A DNA stretch of 64,000 bases from Planctomycetaceae bacterium (GCA_017795105.1 CP051247.1:1302001-1366000); one strand, 5' to 3'. Positions 8,285-16,740 are shown, counted from the first letter of the stretch. Notes: generated from the letters alone by a model not told the origin. Numbers and translations: made by a program.

Positions 8285-8473
8285 ATGAATCAGAATCAAC
8301 AACAACCCGACAAAAAAGGGATGTCCGCCCCGAAGGCGGAGCGAGAGGCGGATCTGGACGAAGCCATTGAAGAGAGCTTCCCGGCGAGTGATCCTCCAGC
8401 AAACACGGGTGTCACGGCATCCGGAGGACGAAAAGACATGAAAACGCCGAGTTCGCCCGATGTGAAGCGATAG
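8285..8473 (+). CDS. Small conserved acidic protein with SFPASDPP motif
   Basis: This 62-residue hydrophilic protein has the central motif DLDEAIEESFPASDPPA, which I recognise as recurring in small uncharacterised proteins of many bacteria. The function is unknown. The rest is rich in Gln, Lys, Pro and Ser and looks disordered. It has a strong ribosome-binding site (AAGGAG about 8 bp before the ATG) and its own terminator, so it is a real single-gene transcript. No signal peptide or membrane segment is present. Confidence 0.8.
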   Translation: MNQNQQQPDKKGMSAPKAEREADLDEAIEESFPASDPPANTGVTASGGRKDMKTPSSPDVKR

Positions 8474-8500
8474 TAGCCGCGATTAGAGATCGAGGAGTCG

Positions 8501-8551
8501 ACCGCAGGTAAGAATGTCCCGCTGTTTGGACATCCGATCTGCGGTTTTTTT
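8501..8551 (+). terminator. Rho-independent terminator after the small acidic protein gene
   Basis: ACCGCAG (8501-8507) pairs with CTGCGGT (8539-8545), and inside it ATGTCC pairs with GGACAT. The compound hairpin is followed by a run of T (8545-8551). It lies 28 bases after the stop at 8473. Confidence 0.8.
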
Positions 8552-8638
8552 GCGAATTGTCGAGGAAGGTTTCACCTGAGTAGAATAGAGTTCCTTTGTG
8601 TATCGATCGTCCACCGGCAGCGGACTGAAGAAACAGCC

Positions 8639-9061
8639 ATGGAAAACGACGGCTATCGGGAAGAATGCAGCAGCTTGACACTTGAACGTCTTCGATTCAA
8701 TTCCTCTGCAACCGCAAAGCCGCCACAGTTAATTCTGCTAACAGCGATTTGCTTCACCGTCATCTATTTTCCGTTGATCCCCATTACGCTTTGGATTGAC
8801 CCATTCATCGAAGCACCGCACGAGAACCTGACGTGGTTCCTCACTTGTCTGTGCATCATCGTTCTTGGACCACTCGTCGAAATCGGTCTCATCATCGCCA
8901 GCACAATTGAAGGACTGCACATGGCTCGAGTCCACAACGATCGATACTATCGATTCAAAATGTATCGTGGACAGGTCGTGATTTTGACTCTTCTCGTCGT
9001 CGGCTTCATCCTGACTATCGGCACGATTTATTTGAAAGAACAGTGGGGGCTTGGACATTAA
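8639..9061 (+). CDS. Hypothetical membrane protein, three transmembrane segments
   Basis: I do not recognise the family. The 140-residue product has three clear hydrophobic helices, near residues 32-52 (LILLTAICFTVIYFPLIPITL), 67-88 and 111-130, after a polar N-terminus of about 27 residues. There is no catalytic signature. It is followed 65 bp later by a second small membrane protein of similar size on the same strand, and the two may form an operon. The ATG at 8639 has only a weak ribosome-binding site. Confidence 0.65.
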   Translation: MENDGYREECSSLTLERLRFNSSATAKPPQLILLTAICFTVIYFPLIPITLWIDPFIEAPHENLTWFLTCLCIIVLGPLVEIGLIIASTIEGLHMARVHNDRYYRFKMYRGQVVILTLLVVGFILTIGTIYLKEQWGLGH

Positions 9062-9126
9062 GGATGTTAGCTTCAACGGGTGTAACACTGACACTCGTAG
9101 CACACCCATGACAGATAGAAAGCCGT

Positions 9127-9513
9127 ATGGAAGAGCTTCAGAATGCCCCAAGCCAGCCCCGTCTGTTTTTCGCGCGGGTCCTGATCTGGTATTCCGCCAT
9201 CAGCGTGGTCGCATTCTCTGCATTTTGGACGTGGTGGGAGTTTTCCGCGCTACCGGAATCTCCTCGCTGGCAACCGGCTCTCGCAGTGGTCGCACATTTT
9301 GCGTTTTTCGGATTGCCCCTCATTGGGGCGACTCTGTTTGCGCTTTCCGTGGTCGAAGTCGGCTATCTCAACTGGCTCTATCACCCGCGAAAAGTCACCG
9401 AGAAGGCGATTCAGTGCTGGGGTGTCGCGATAGGAACCATTTGCCTAGGAGCCATGCTGTTTCCTGTTCTTGCGTTGATCGTGATCCGGCTCGCGGGAGG
9501 TCCGCTTAACTGA
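9127..9513 (+). CDS. Hypothetical membrane protein, three transmembrane segments
   Basis: This 128-residue protein has hydrophobic helices near residues 14-36, 50-76 and 95-122. It is unrecognised, and it matches the upstream 140-residue protein in size and topology without obvious sequence similarity. Its 3' end overlaps the convergent pseudouridine synthase gene by 69 bp. Either both C-termini are real or this gene is slightly misread; the last helix (GTICLGAMLFPVLALIVIRLA) lies in the overlap and looks like a genuine membrane segment. Confidence 0.6.
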   Translation: MEELQNAPSQPRLFFARVLIWYSAISVVAFSAFWTWWEFSALPESPRWQPALAVVAHFAFFGLPLIGATLFALSVVEVGYLNWLYHPRKVTEKAIQCWGVAIGTICLGAMLFPVLALIVIRLAGGPLN

Positions 9514-10491
9514 CACGCGCAGCACCGCCGCCAGCAGGTCCGCCGGAAGCTGGCTCGCGAACTTCATCCATGCTCCCGTGATGGGATGGCTGAATTCGAG
9601 TCGACCGGCGTGGAGGGCATGGCGTTTCAGGCCGGTGATTTCGCAGCGGACGTCCGTCAGCCGTCGCCCCTGCTCCAGTGATTCGCGGCCCGCTTCCTTG
9701 AATTGCCCGTGCGGCCTGTAGAATTCATCGCCGGCGAGCGGATGGCCGATGGCCGCGAAATGGACGCGTATCTGATGATTCCGTCCCGTCACCGGGCGGG
9801 CCTCAATCACGGAATACCCATTGAGAGCTCGCAACAACGTCCAATGCGTCTTGGCGACTTTGGCGTTCGTCGTCCCTGCCCGCGTCGACATCAGCACTTT
9901 CGACGCGCGATGATCCTGACCGATCGGCAGATCGATGGTCCCACTCTGCTGTTCAACGACACCTTCGACGATCGCCAGATAGGTCTTCGAGACCCGCGAA
10001 TGCTCAAACGAGTCAACCAGATTGCGATGAGCCTGATGGGTCTTCGCGACGACCATCAACCCCGACGTTTCCCGGTCGATCCGATGCACAATCCCCGGCC
10101 GCAGGAGTCCGGCGATCGGCGTCTGTTCATCGAAGTGGGCCTGAAGAAAATTGCAGAGTGTTCCGCACTGCATGTTCCCGGTCGGATGAGCGATAATCCC
10201 CGGCGGCTTGTCGACAACGACAATCCAGGCATCTTCGTAGATGATCTTCAGCGGAAACGGCTCGGGATCGTACAGCGTCTCCGGCGGTTCCAGCAGTCTC
10301 ACCTGCACCCGGTTGTCGGGCCGCAATCGCCGCAGCAGATCGGCCGGCTGATGATCAATCCGCACCGCCTGCCACGAAGCGAGCCGATGAAACTGCCATG
10401 GCGAGTAGTTTCGCAACTGCTGAGCCAGAAAGGCATCGACCCGCAGCCCGGACTGATACGGCTCCACAGCAAATTCCAGATCCAACGGCAT
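9445..10491 (-). CDS. RluA-family pseudouridine synthase
   Basis: The 348-residue enzyme converts specific uridines to pseudouridine in rRNA or tRNA. The catalytic aspartate is Asp139 in HRIDRETSGLMVVAKT. Other family motifs are VVVDKPPGIIAHP and the RPVTGRNHQIRVHFAAIGHPLAGDEFY block. The N-terminal 70 residues (LRVDAFLAQQL, VRIDHQPADLLRRLRPDNRV) look like an S4-type RNA-binding domain, as in RluC/RluD. I cannot say which site it modifies. The C-terminal 40 residues are basic and overlap a convergent gene. Downstream and upstream neighbours are unrelated. Confidence 0.9.
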   Translation of the reverse strand: MPLDLEFAVEPYQSGLRVDAFLAQQLRNYSPWQFHRLASWQAVRIDHQPADLLRRLRPDNRVQVRLLEPPETLYDPEPFPLKIIYEDAWIVVVDKPPGIIAHPTGNMQCGTLCNFLQAHFDEQTPIAGLLRPGIVHRIDRETSGLMVVAKTHQAHRNLVDSFEHSRVSKTYLAIVEGVVEQQSGTIDLPIGQDHRASKVLMSTRAGTTNAKVAKTHWTLLRALNGYSVIEARPVTGRNHQIRVHFAAIGHPLAGDEFYRPHGQFKEAGRESLEQGRRLTDVRCEITGLKRHALHAGRLEFSHPITGAWMKFASQLPADLLAAVLRVSVKRTSREPDHDQRKNRKQHGS

Positions 10492-10621
10492 GGGTGGCAG
10501 ACAACGTGAGAGACAAGGGGCAAAGGAGCGACTACTCTAAAGAGCTGGCAGGAAGAAGAGAACCAACCCGATGATTCGGGATGGCTTAGAAATCTGTCTC
10601 TATTGCAACGAAACAGGAAGC

Positions 10622-10764
10622 GGGTAGCCCCGGTTGATTCAACCGGGGTGGCGAAGCCACAAGAGGTCACACTCGACGCCTGAGCTTATCCGAGTGACAT
10701 CAAGAGAACGGGACATCTCCTGCCGACTGCGTCGGCCCCGGTAGCGGAGCAACCGGGGCTACCC
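10622..10764. repeat. 143-bp hairpin element with 14-bp terminal inverted repeats
   Basis: The left end GGGTAGCCCCGGTT (10622-10635) is the exact inverse of the right end AACCGGGGCTACCC (10751-10764). The left half contains two consecutive hairpins: CCCCGGTT-AACCGGGG, then GTGGC-GAA-GCCAC (10648-10660) followed by AAGAGGTC. The right half (10707-10765) is 56 of 59 bases identical to 11065-11123. No coding potential is seen. Confidence 0.75.
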
Positions 10765-10849
10765 ATCAATTTCGTAGCCCGACAACGACATCACAACCAG
10801 CAGCGTTGCGACGGTGGTGCGTATCGAACGTTGATTTCAAGACCTGTGC

Positions 10850-11123
10850 GGATGGCGAAGCCTCTTGTCGCTGCGCGACCCGGCCGTGAGGCGGCCGGGC
10901 CACCCTTTGGTTTGGCGTGCCTCCGGGATGGTACAGAGATTCCTCTCTGTATTGCGAAGCAACAGGAGGCTTGTCTTCAGCGTTCAATGGACCAGACTCG
11001 ACGGAAGTCACACTGGAGAGTCGAGCGTTTCAGCGCGATCGGTGGACTCGAACGGCACGCTCATAACGGGAGACCTCCTGCCGACTGCGTCGGCCCCGGT
11101 AGCGTAGCAACCGGGGCTACCCA
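10850..11123. repeat. Second repeat mosaic: GC hairpin, CAGAGA palindrome and conserved right end
   Basis: This starts with GGCGAAGCC followed by a CCCGGCCG-CGGCCGGG hairpin (10879-10899). A palindrome around ACAGAGA/TCTCTGT (about 10935-10950) belongs to the family seen at 2486 and 2692. It ends with the 59-bp block 11065-11123 shared with 10707-10765. It looks like pieces of two repeat families joined. Together with the 143-bp element it fills most of the 699-bp gap between the pseudouridine synthase gene and fliM. Confidence 0.55.
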
Positions 11124-11190
11124 AGAACTCTCGTTGCTATAGATCCCGCGTTCCATGTGACTCAGCGATGAATCGATGAGCCATCCTGGC

Positions 11191-12294
11191 TTAGCCCTTG
11201 GCTGCGGGTTCCGGTTTGCCGGCGGGCTTGGGAGGAGCGTCGCCCTTTTTCTTCTGCTGGGACTCGACGTGTTGCTGGATCACTTCGCGCATCTGCCGGA
11301 GGGGCTTACGGATTTCGAGCGCTTTGTTGCCTTTCAACTGGCCGACATCGGCGGAGAACGTAGGACGGCCGGCGACCTGGAGGGTGACTCCTTCGCGAAT
11401 GTCGCGTTCGGTGAGGATGACGTCGCCCACGTTCAGCTGCATCAGTTCGGAGGTCGTGATCGAAGTCTCGGCCAGCACGGCGACCACCTCGACTTCCGCT
11501 GCTCCGAGGCCGACTTCGAGTTGAGCCTTCTGTTCCGGACTCACTTCGTGCTTGGTGTAAGCCGACCAGGTATCAGACGACAATTTGCCGACCAGCGGCT
11601 CAATCGTGTTGAAGGGAATGCAGAGGTTCATAATGCCGCGGAGTTCGCCCATCGTGATCTCAAAGCTGATGAGCACGATGACTTCGTTCGGCGGCACGAT
11701 TTGCACGAGCTGGGGGTTGCTCTCGATCTGCGTCACCCGCAGTTTGAGCTCGCTGATGTTCCGCCAGGAATTCTCCAGGGAAGTGATCGCGGACTTCGTG
11801 ATTCGCGAAACGAGCCGCAGTTCGATCTCGGTGAGCGGGCGTGACGGAATCGACTGACTGGCCGACTTGCCTCCGCCGAGCAGGCGGTCGACAATCGGAT
11901 AGATGATCGATGGATTCAGGTCGAGAATCAGGTGACCGTTGAGCTTGTCGGAATAGAGCAGATTGAAGCAGGTCGGGTTTTCGAGGCTGAAAACGAACTC
12001 GCCGTAGGTCAGCTGGTCGACGCTGATCAATTTGACTTCCACGATCGAGCGAAGCATGCCGCTGATCGAAGCGCCGAACTCGCGACTGAAGCCTTCGTGC
12101 AGCGCCTGAAAGGCCCGCATCTGTTCTTTACTGACGCGTTCAGGCCGCTTGAAGTCGTAAACGCTGATCTGGCCGACCATCTCCTGGGAGCTGCCCGACA
12201 TCGAGGGCCGGTTGTACCCGCCCGAATCGGTCGGAGAAGCATCCAAAGCCGCGAGCAGCGACTCGACTTCACCCTGACTGAGAACATCTGCCAT
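11191..12294 (-). CDS. fliM: Flagellar motor switch protein FliM
   Basis: FliM is the middle C-ring protein that binds CheY-phosphate and FliG/FliN to set rotation direction. The 367-residue product has the N-terminal CheY-binding type motif VLSQGEVESLLAAL (residues 4-17), a CheC-like central domain (residues about 45-240) and a C-terminal SpoA domain (about 260-340: LNVGDVILTERDIREGVTLQVAGRP). A Lys/Pro-rich tail follows. It stands alone about 32 kb from the nearest end of the flagellar cluster, and its usual slot between fliL and fliN (48985-49027) is empty. No promoter motif was convincing. Confidence 0.95.
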   Translation of the reverse strand: MADVLSQGEVESLLAALDASPTDSGGYNRPSMSGSSQEMVGQISVYDFKRPERVSKEQMRAFQALHEGFSREFGASISGMLRSIVEVKLISVDQLTYGEFVFSLENPTCFNLLYSDKLNGHLILDLNPSIIYPIVDRLLGGGKSASQSIPSRPLTEIELRLVSRITKSAITSLENSWRNISELKLRVTQIESNPQLVQIVPPNEVIVLISFEITMGELRGIMNLCIPFNTIEPLVGKLSSDTWSAYTKHEVSPEQKAQLEVGLGAAEVEVVAVLAETSITTSELMQLNVGDVILTERDIREGVTLQVAGRPTFSADVGQLKGNKALEIRKPLRQMREVIQQHVESQQKKKGDAPPKPAGKPEPAAKG

Positions 12295-12489
12295 GTTTCG
12301 TCCTCCGTGACGATTCCCTCATCAACCGATCTCCCTGAGAGGGACCTTCTCAAGTGAGCTCAGTTGCCAATGTGCTGAAGCGAGGCTCTCTGAAACCTTA
12401 ACGATCAATTCCTCACCGGAAGGGTCGGCAAAGACACTCCTGTCTGTGCATCAATCGACGCAAAACGGTTCAAGGCAACGCTAAGGACA

Positions 12490-12536
12490 CACCTCTTGTT
12501 TCTGGTGACACAGAGATCAATCTCTGTGCCATCCGT
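12490..12536. repeat. Short CAGAGAT palindrome repeat copy
   Basis: The sequence around ACAGAGATCAATCTCTGT (about 12511-12528), preceded by CTTGTTTCTGGTG and followed by GCCATCC, matches the internal block of the 2423-2780 element (CTTGTGCCTGCGG, then the palindrome, then GCCATCC). It is a lone module abutting the proA stop codon. Confidence 0.55.
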
Positions 12537-12540
12537 TTTC

Positions 12541-13809
12541 CTACCGCACCTGTCCGGTTCCATGAACAACGTATTTGTAACTCGTCAGCTCCCGCAGCCC
12601 GCACGGTCCACGTGCGTGCAGTTTGTCGGTGCTGATGCCAATCTCGGCTCCGAGGCCAAACTCACCACCATCGTTGAATCGAGTCGAAGCGTTGACCATC
12701 ACAGCTGAGGAGTCGATCTGCGTTGTGAACTGACGAGCCGCCGCCAGATCCTTCGTGACGATCGCTTCGGTGTGCCGCGAGCTGTACTTATTGATGTGGC
12801 CGACCGCCTCATCGATCGAATCGACGATCTTCGAGGAAATAATCTTCCCAAGATACTCTTCGCCAAAATCCTGTTCGGTTGCCGGTTTGGCATTCGGGAA
12901 CAGCTGACGGGTCCGCTCGCAGCCACGAATCTCAACCTCGGCCGCGACGAGATCCGACAGCAGATCCGACATGTGCTTTTCCGCGAATGCTGCATCGACG
13001 ACCAGCGATTCCGCCGCATTGCAGACGCCCGTGCGGTGGCACTTACTGTTGTAGAGAATCTTCCGGGCCAGTTCGGGATCGGCGTCGGTATGAATGTAAA
13101 CGTGGCAGTTGCCATCGAAGTGTTTGATGACCGGCATCGTGGCTTCGCGGGCGACACGCTCAATCAGCGACTTGCCGCCACGCGGAATGGTGACATCGAT
13201 CTGGCCGTTCATTTTGAGGAACATGCCGACGGCGTCGCGGTCAGTCGTCTCGACCATCTGCACGGCGTGTTCCGGCAGGCTGTGAGCTTTGAGACCATCG
13301 ACGAGAATGCGGTGGAACGCGTGATTGCTGTGAAAGGCTTCTTTGCCGCCGCGAAGAATGACGGCGTTCCCGCTCTTCACGCAGAGAGCCGCCGCGTCGA
13401 TCGTGACATTCGGACGGGACTCGTAAATGAAGAACACGACGCCGAGCGGAACACGAACCCGGGTGACGAGCAGTCCATTCGGACGCACCGTGCTGTCGAT
13501 CACTTCGCCGATCGGTTCCGGCAGTGCGGCGATCTCATGGAGCGCCTGAGCGATGCCTTTGAGTCGCGATTCATTGAGCCGCAGCCGATCGATCATCGCC
13601 TCGGTCAGGCCGTTTTCTTCGGCGAACTTGAGGTCTTCGGCGTTCGATTCGAGCAGTTCATCCTGACGTGAGACCAGTGCATCAGCCGTGGACAGCAGCC
13701 AGTCGATTTTCTGCTGACCGGAGGCGGAAACGAGTGGCGTAGTCGCGGCAGCCGCCTGTTGAGCAACGCGGCTGGTGTAGTCGGTAAGGTTCTCTGTCGT
13801 GGTGGCCAT
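12541..13809 (-). CDS. proA: Glutamate-5-semialdehyde dehydrogenase (gamma-glutamyl phosphate reductase)
   Basis: ProA reduces gamma-glutamyl phosphate to glutamate semialdehyde with NADPH, the second step of proline synthesis. The ATG at 13807-13809 gives 422 residues starting MATTTENLTDYTSRVAQQA, the normal length; an in-frame extension to 13887 is not family-like. The aldehyde-dehydrogenase fold carries catalytic Cys263 in HRTGVCNAAESLV, and IYESRPNVTIDAA and RGGKEAFHSN are ProA hallmarks. No proB is adjacent, so the pathway is dispersed. The C-terminal segment LHARGPCGLRELTSYKYVVHG is typical. Confidence 0.96.
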   Translation of the reverse strand: MATTTENLTDYTSRVAQQAAAATTPLVSASGQQKIDWLLSTADALVSRQDELLESNAEDLKFAEENGLTEAMIDRLRLNESRLKGIAQALHEIAALPEPIGEVIDSTVRPNGLLVTRVRVPLGVVFFIYESRPNVTIDAAALCVKSGNAVILRGGKEAFHSNHAFHRILVDGLKAHSLPEHAVQMVETTDRDAVGMFLKMNGQIDVTIPRGGKSLIERVAREATMPVIKHFDGNCHVYIHTDADPELARKILYNSKCHRTGVCNAAESLVVDAAFAEKHMSDLLSDLVAAEVEIRGCERTRQLFPNAKPATEQDFGEEYLGKIISSKIVDSIDEAVGHINKYSSRHTEAIVTKDLAAARQFTTQIDSSAVMVNASTRFNDGGEFGLGAEIGISTDKLHARGPCGLRELTSYKYVVHGTGQVR

Positions 13810-13972
13810 GGAGTTGCGTTCGTCGGTAAGTCGGGAAATTGAGCGAAGGGCTGGCGTAAGTATCTGCAAACAGATAAGTTGAGTCAACGCAGGAATTGAG
13901 CCGCACGGCCGCCGCTCAAGGGAATCCGGAACCGTCTTCGCGACGTAACCTCAGACTCCACCATAACTTGCT

Positions 13973-14320
13973 GTGCCGATTGAACTGGAACAACTCGAAC
14001 CGGAGACGTGCGATTCGTGCGGACTGTGCTGCGAAGGGATCGGCTCCCCGGTCCTCGTCTACCAGACACGTTCCGATCACATCGGTTCCCACCCGTTCCG
14101 CCCGGCCGGTCTGCCTCAATCGTTAATCGACGAAATTGACGAGAGCTTCGGCGGCCTGTTTCGCGGGCAGGAACCGCAGGAACGGTGCCTCTGGTTCGAT
14201 CCGAAAGCCCGCCGCTGCCGACACTATCACTGGCGTCCACAGATCTGCCGGGACTACAAACTCGGCGGAACCGCCTGTCTGATTCGACGCGAACAGGAAC
14301 GGGAGAAGCAACGATCTTAG
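13973..14320 (+). CDS. YkgJ-type cysteine-cluster protein
   Basis: This 115-residue protein starts at a GTG. It has the CxxCGxCC pattern (CDSCGLCCEG, residues 13-22), then CLWFD, CRHYHWRPQICRDYKLG and a last cysteine at TACL. This matches the zinc- or iron-cluster-binding YkgJ family (PF03692), whose function is not established. It is divergent from proA and followed by a hairpin. The GTG start is chosen because it is the only start before the first cysteine pair. Confidence 0.8.
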   Translation: MPIELEQLEPETCDSCGLCCEGIGSPVLVYQTRSDHIGSHPFRPAGLPQSLIDEIDESFGGLFRGQEPQERCLWFDPKARRCRHYHWRPQICRDYKLGGTACLIRREQEREKQRS

Positions 14321-14353
14321 ATCAGCGTTGGACTGCCCCGACTCCGTAAACGG

Positions 14354-14387
14354 CGAAAGGCCGCCGGTCGGTTCCAGCGGCCTTTCG
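14354..14387. terminator. Hairpin between convergent genes, probable bidirectional terminator
   Basis: CGAAAGGCCGC (14354-14364) and GCGGCCTTTCG (14377-14387) form a perfect 11-bp stem with a 12-base loop. It lies between the YkgJ-type gene and the convergent lipoprotein gene. T-tracts are weak on both sides. Confidence 0.55.
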
Positions 14388-14407
14388 AAGAGTCTGCCCC
14401 GGCTACG

Positions 14408-14875
14408 TTACTTGGTCAGTTCAAGCTTAAGCGTGTTCTCGCCATCCTTAGCGACCTCTCGCGAGATACCGGAACTGTTCGGATTCTTGTAGCGAGTCGG
14501 AAGTTGATCTTTGTATTCCGGCGGAGGAGCAAGACCGTTGTCGCTCTGGTCCCCGCCGATGACTTCAACCTTCTCCACCGTCACCAGGAACATTCCGGGA
14601 ATCGCTCCATCACCCGGCTCGAAAGTCATCAGTGTGTACTGCCCATTGGCATCGGTCTTCCCGACCGCTCCTCGTTCCTGACCAGAGTTCGGCACGAACG
14701 TCACAGTCGCATCGGCGACCGGCGTACCATCGAGCAGAACTGTCCCGGTCACCGGTACGGTATCGGGACGATCCGGAGCATCACCCCCTCCGCCACAGCC
14801 GACAAGGATAACGACGGCCAGCAGGCTCAATCCACAAAAGAGACGGGAAGACAAACCGTTGGGAGTGGTGTTCAT
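14408..14875 (-). CDS. Lipoprotein with carboxypeptidase-regulatory-like domain (DUF1559 partner)
   Basis: The ATG at 14873-14875 gives a 155-residue protein with a lipoprotein signal (LLAVVILVGCGG, lipid-attachment Cys near residue 27). It then has a beta-sandwich resembling carboxypeptidase regulatory domains (VPVTGTVLLDGTPVADATVTFVP, GKTDANGQYTL). In Planctomycetes such lipoproteins commonly follow DUF1559 genes, as here, 160 bp downstream of one. A paralogous pair is at 31639-33196. The function is unknown, probably at the cell envelope. The start was placed five residues inside the longest frame because the signal sequence fits better. Confidence 0.8.
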   Translation of the reverse strand: MNTTPNGLSSRLFCGLSLLAVVILVGCGGGGDAPDRPDTVPVTGTVLLDGTPVADATVTFVPNSGQERGAVGKTDANGQYTLMTFEPGDGAIPGMFLVTVEKVEVIGGDQSDNGLAPPPEYKDQLPTRYKNPNSSGISREVAKDGENTLKLELTK

Positions 14876-15035
14876 ACTTTTTGTTCTCAACTTCCGGCTG
14901 CGCTCGTTGAATGAAGGATCTATTGTCGATATTTGGCGTCGTGACTGGCGAAACGCCGTCTCAAACGGTGAGGAACGCCGGAGTTTCCCCCGACGTTCCT
15001 GAGCTTAACGCTTGGTTATCCAGAAGCAAATCGCC

Positions 15036-16154
15036 CTAGAATTCACCAATGACTTCCGTACCTGACTTGCTTCCCAGTCCTCCGAAGACACCGTACGGGC
15101 TGACCTGATTGATGCCGGTTGGTTCGGCTTGAGTCAGGTCACCGGTATCGATGTTCTCGCTGATAAAACGGACCGAGCCATCGGCCATCACCACCTGGGC
15201 CCCACCAGCATGGTTACTACTCGGCGGATAGATGCCGTGGCTGCTGTTGTCGTTTGTCGCCGAAGCACAGGAAGGACCGTTTGGCGGAATAACGGTCGTG
15301 AACCCGATGTGGGACGTCGAACCGTGGTGCCACTTGAACCCCCAGCTGGACGTCGAACCGGTGTAACGACGCGAATTATTCGGATCGACACTCAGATAGC
15401 AGGAGTTGGGATTGGTCACGATCGTGTTTCCCACGTTGACCGCGACCCCCTGCCCGACCGCTCCGGAGTCGGCTGGATAGAGCCGTTCGCCCATCATGAT
15501 CGTATTGCTCGTTCCATCGGTGATGGCTTCGAAACCGATTCGAGCATTAAGGTTGGCGAAAATCCCGCGGGTGTTTGCCGAGCCATTGTGTCCCAGCGAA
15601 CCATTCTGGCTGATCGAATCGCCAACGCAGAACTTGTAGTTCGTTCCGCCGAGGCTCCGCGTCTTGTTCCCCAAACCAGGATCGGACGGACACATCAGAG
15701 TGTCGACCTGATTGTGGTAAGGAGTGTACTGTCCTTCTTCAGCTCCCCAGGGACAGGGGCCGAATTCGTTGAAATCGACGCCGTTGTAGGTCCCGGGCGA
15801 TGCCCACAGGTCGTACAGGGCCCCTTCTTCGATGAACGGGAGCAGTCGCATGATTCCGCTGCCGAACTGAGCATTCCGTTCGACGCAGTTCGAGGCCGCA
15901 TTCGTCCCCTGACGCTTGGCCGGGAAGTAGTTGTGCGTATCGACGTAGTTGTGAACCGCGAGCCCCATCTGCTTGAGATTATTCTTGCAGCTCGACCGCC
16001 GTGCGGCTTCGCGAGCCTGCTGGACGGCTGGCAGCAACAGTGCCACCAGAATCGCGATGATCGCGATCACCACCAGAAGTTCGATCAGAGTAAAACCTGC
16101 TCGTGACCTGGCCCCCACCCGCGCCCGAAGCGCTTTACCATTCGAAGAATTCAT
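15036..16154 (-). CDS. DUF1559 protein with type IV pilin-like N-terminus
   Basis: The 372-residue product has a prepilin-type cleavage/methylation motif near residues 20-45 (AGFTLIELLVVIAIIAILVAL), then PAVQQAREAARRSSCKNNLKQ, the signature of planctomycete DUF1559 proteins. The C-terminus has the usual HAGGAQVVMADGSVRFISENID block. Family members are pseudopilin-like exported proteins of unknown function, found in large paralogous sets. It is transcribed with the lipoprotein gene downstream. The N-terminus closely matches that of the second DUF1559 protein in the window (32186-33196). Confidence 0.93.
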   Translation of the reverse strand: MNSSNGKALRARVGARSRAGFTLIELLVVIAIIAILVALLLPAVQQAREAARRSSCKNNLKQMGLAVHNYVDTHNYFPAKRQGTNAASNCVERNAQFGSGIMRLLPFIEEGALYDLWASPGTYNGVDFNEFGPCPWGAEEGQYTPYHNQVDTLMCPSDPGLGNKTRSLGGTNYKFCVGDSISQNGSLGHNGSANTRGIFANLNARIGFEAITDGTSNTIMMGERLYPADSGAVGQGVAVNVGNTIVTNPNSCYLSVDPNNSRRYTGSTSSWGFKWHHGSTSHIGFTTVIPPNGPSCASATNDNSSHGIYPPSSNHAGGAQVVMADGSVRFISENIDTGDLTQAEPTGINQVSPYGVFGGLGSKSGTEVIGEF

Positions 16155-16292
16155 GCCCTCAACCTCGCAGAAAACGTGTACACAAGTGCGCGCAAAGAAA
16201 TTGAATATATTTACGCGTCAATTAATGCAGTCTAGCCCTCCCAGAGCGAGGCATCAATTCGATTACCGGATTTTCTGGCGATCAACCCAACT

Positions 16293-16736
16293 TCATCTGT
16301 CCACCATCAGCGGGAATGCAGACGTTACAGGTCGCAAACTCGGCCCCATCAGAGAGTTCGCCCCATACAGGGGAGCCCTGCGATCGGATGAAGGTTCACA
16401 AGCAGACTGTGCCCGCCGTGCAATGAACTCCGCCAGCACGCGAAACGTGAACTCAGGCACGAACTCCCGCTCCCATCGCCGCCGGCTTCGCCGTGCGATC
16501 GATCTGCCGAAGAGTTCTTCCCATTCTGAGAGACGGCATCGAAACGCGAAGAACTCTTCGATCTGCACGAACAGATCGGAAAGATCGAGCTCCCACCAGC
16601 TGCGATGGGCTCGCAAATAGGCGATCACCGGCGTATCCGCCGTGAAGATCTCATCGGTTCCGGTCGCATCAAGCAGTATGTCATGAAGGCCGAAGAGAAT
16701 CTGAGGAGTCGAAATTTTCTCACTCGGCTTATTCAT
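16293..16736 (-). CDS. Hypothetical 147-residue protein downstream of phosphodiesterase-like gene
   Basis: I do not recognise this protein. It is soluble, with aromatic/acidic (SWWELDLSDLFVQIEEFFAF) and arginine-rich (RSIARRSRRRWEREF) segments, and has no signal peptide or membrane helix. The start lies only 4 bp after the stop of the 440-residue phosphodiesterase-fold gene, so the two are almost certainly one transcript. The C-terminal third (RAPLYGANSLMGPSLRP) looks unstructured. It may act with its upstream partner, but that is inference from spacing only. Confidence 0.6.
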   Translation of the reverse strand: MNKPSEKISTPQILFGLHDILLDATGTDEIFTADTPVIAYLRAHRSWWELDLSDLFVQIEEFFAFRCRLSEWEELFGRSIARRSRRRWEREFVPEFTFRVLAEFIARRAQSACEPSSDRRAPLYGANSLMGPSLRPVTSAFPLMVDR

Positions 16737-16740
16737 TGTC

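Noticed and set aside
10492..11190. CRISPR-like spacing of repeats
   Set aside because: Repeats are palindromic mosaics with irregular spacing and no uniform spacers or cas genes nearby.
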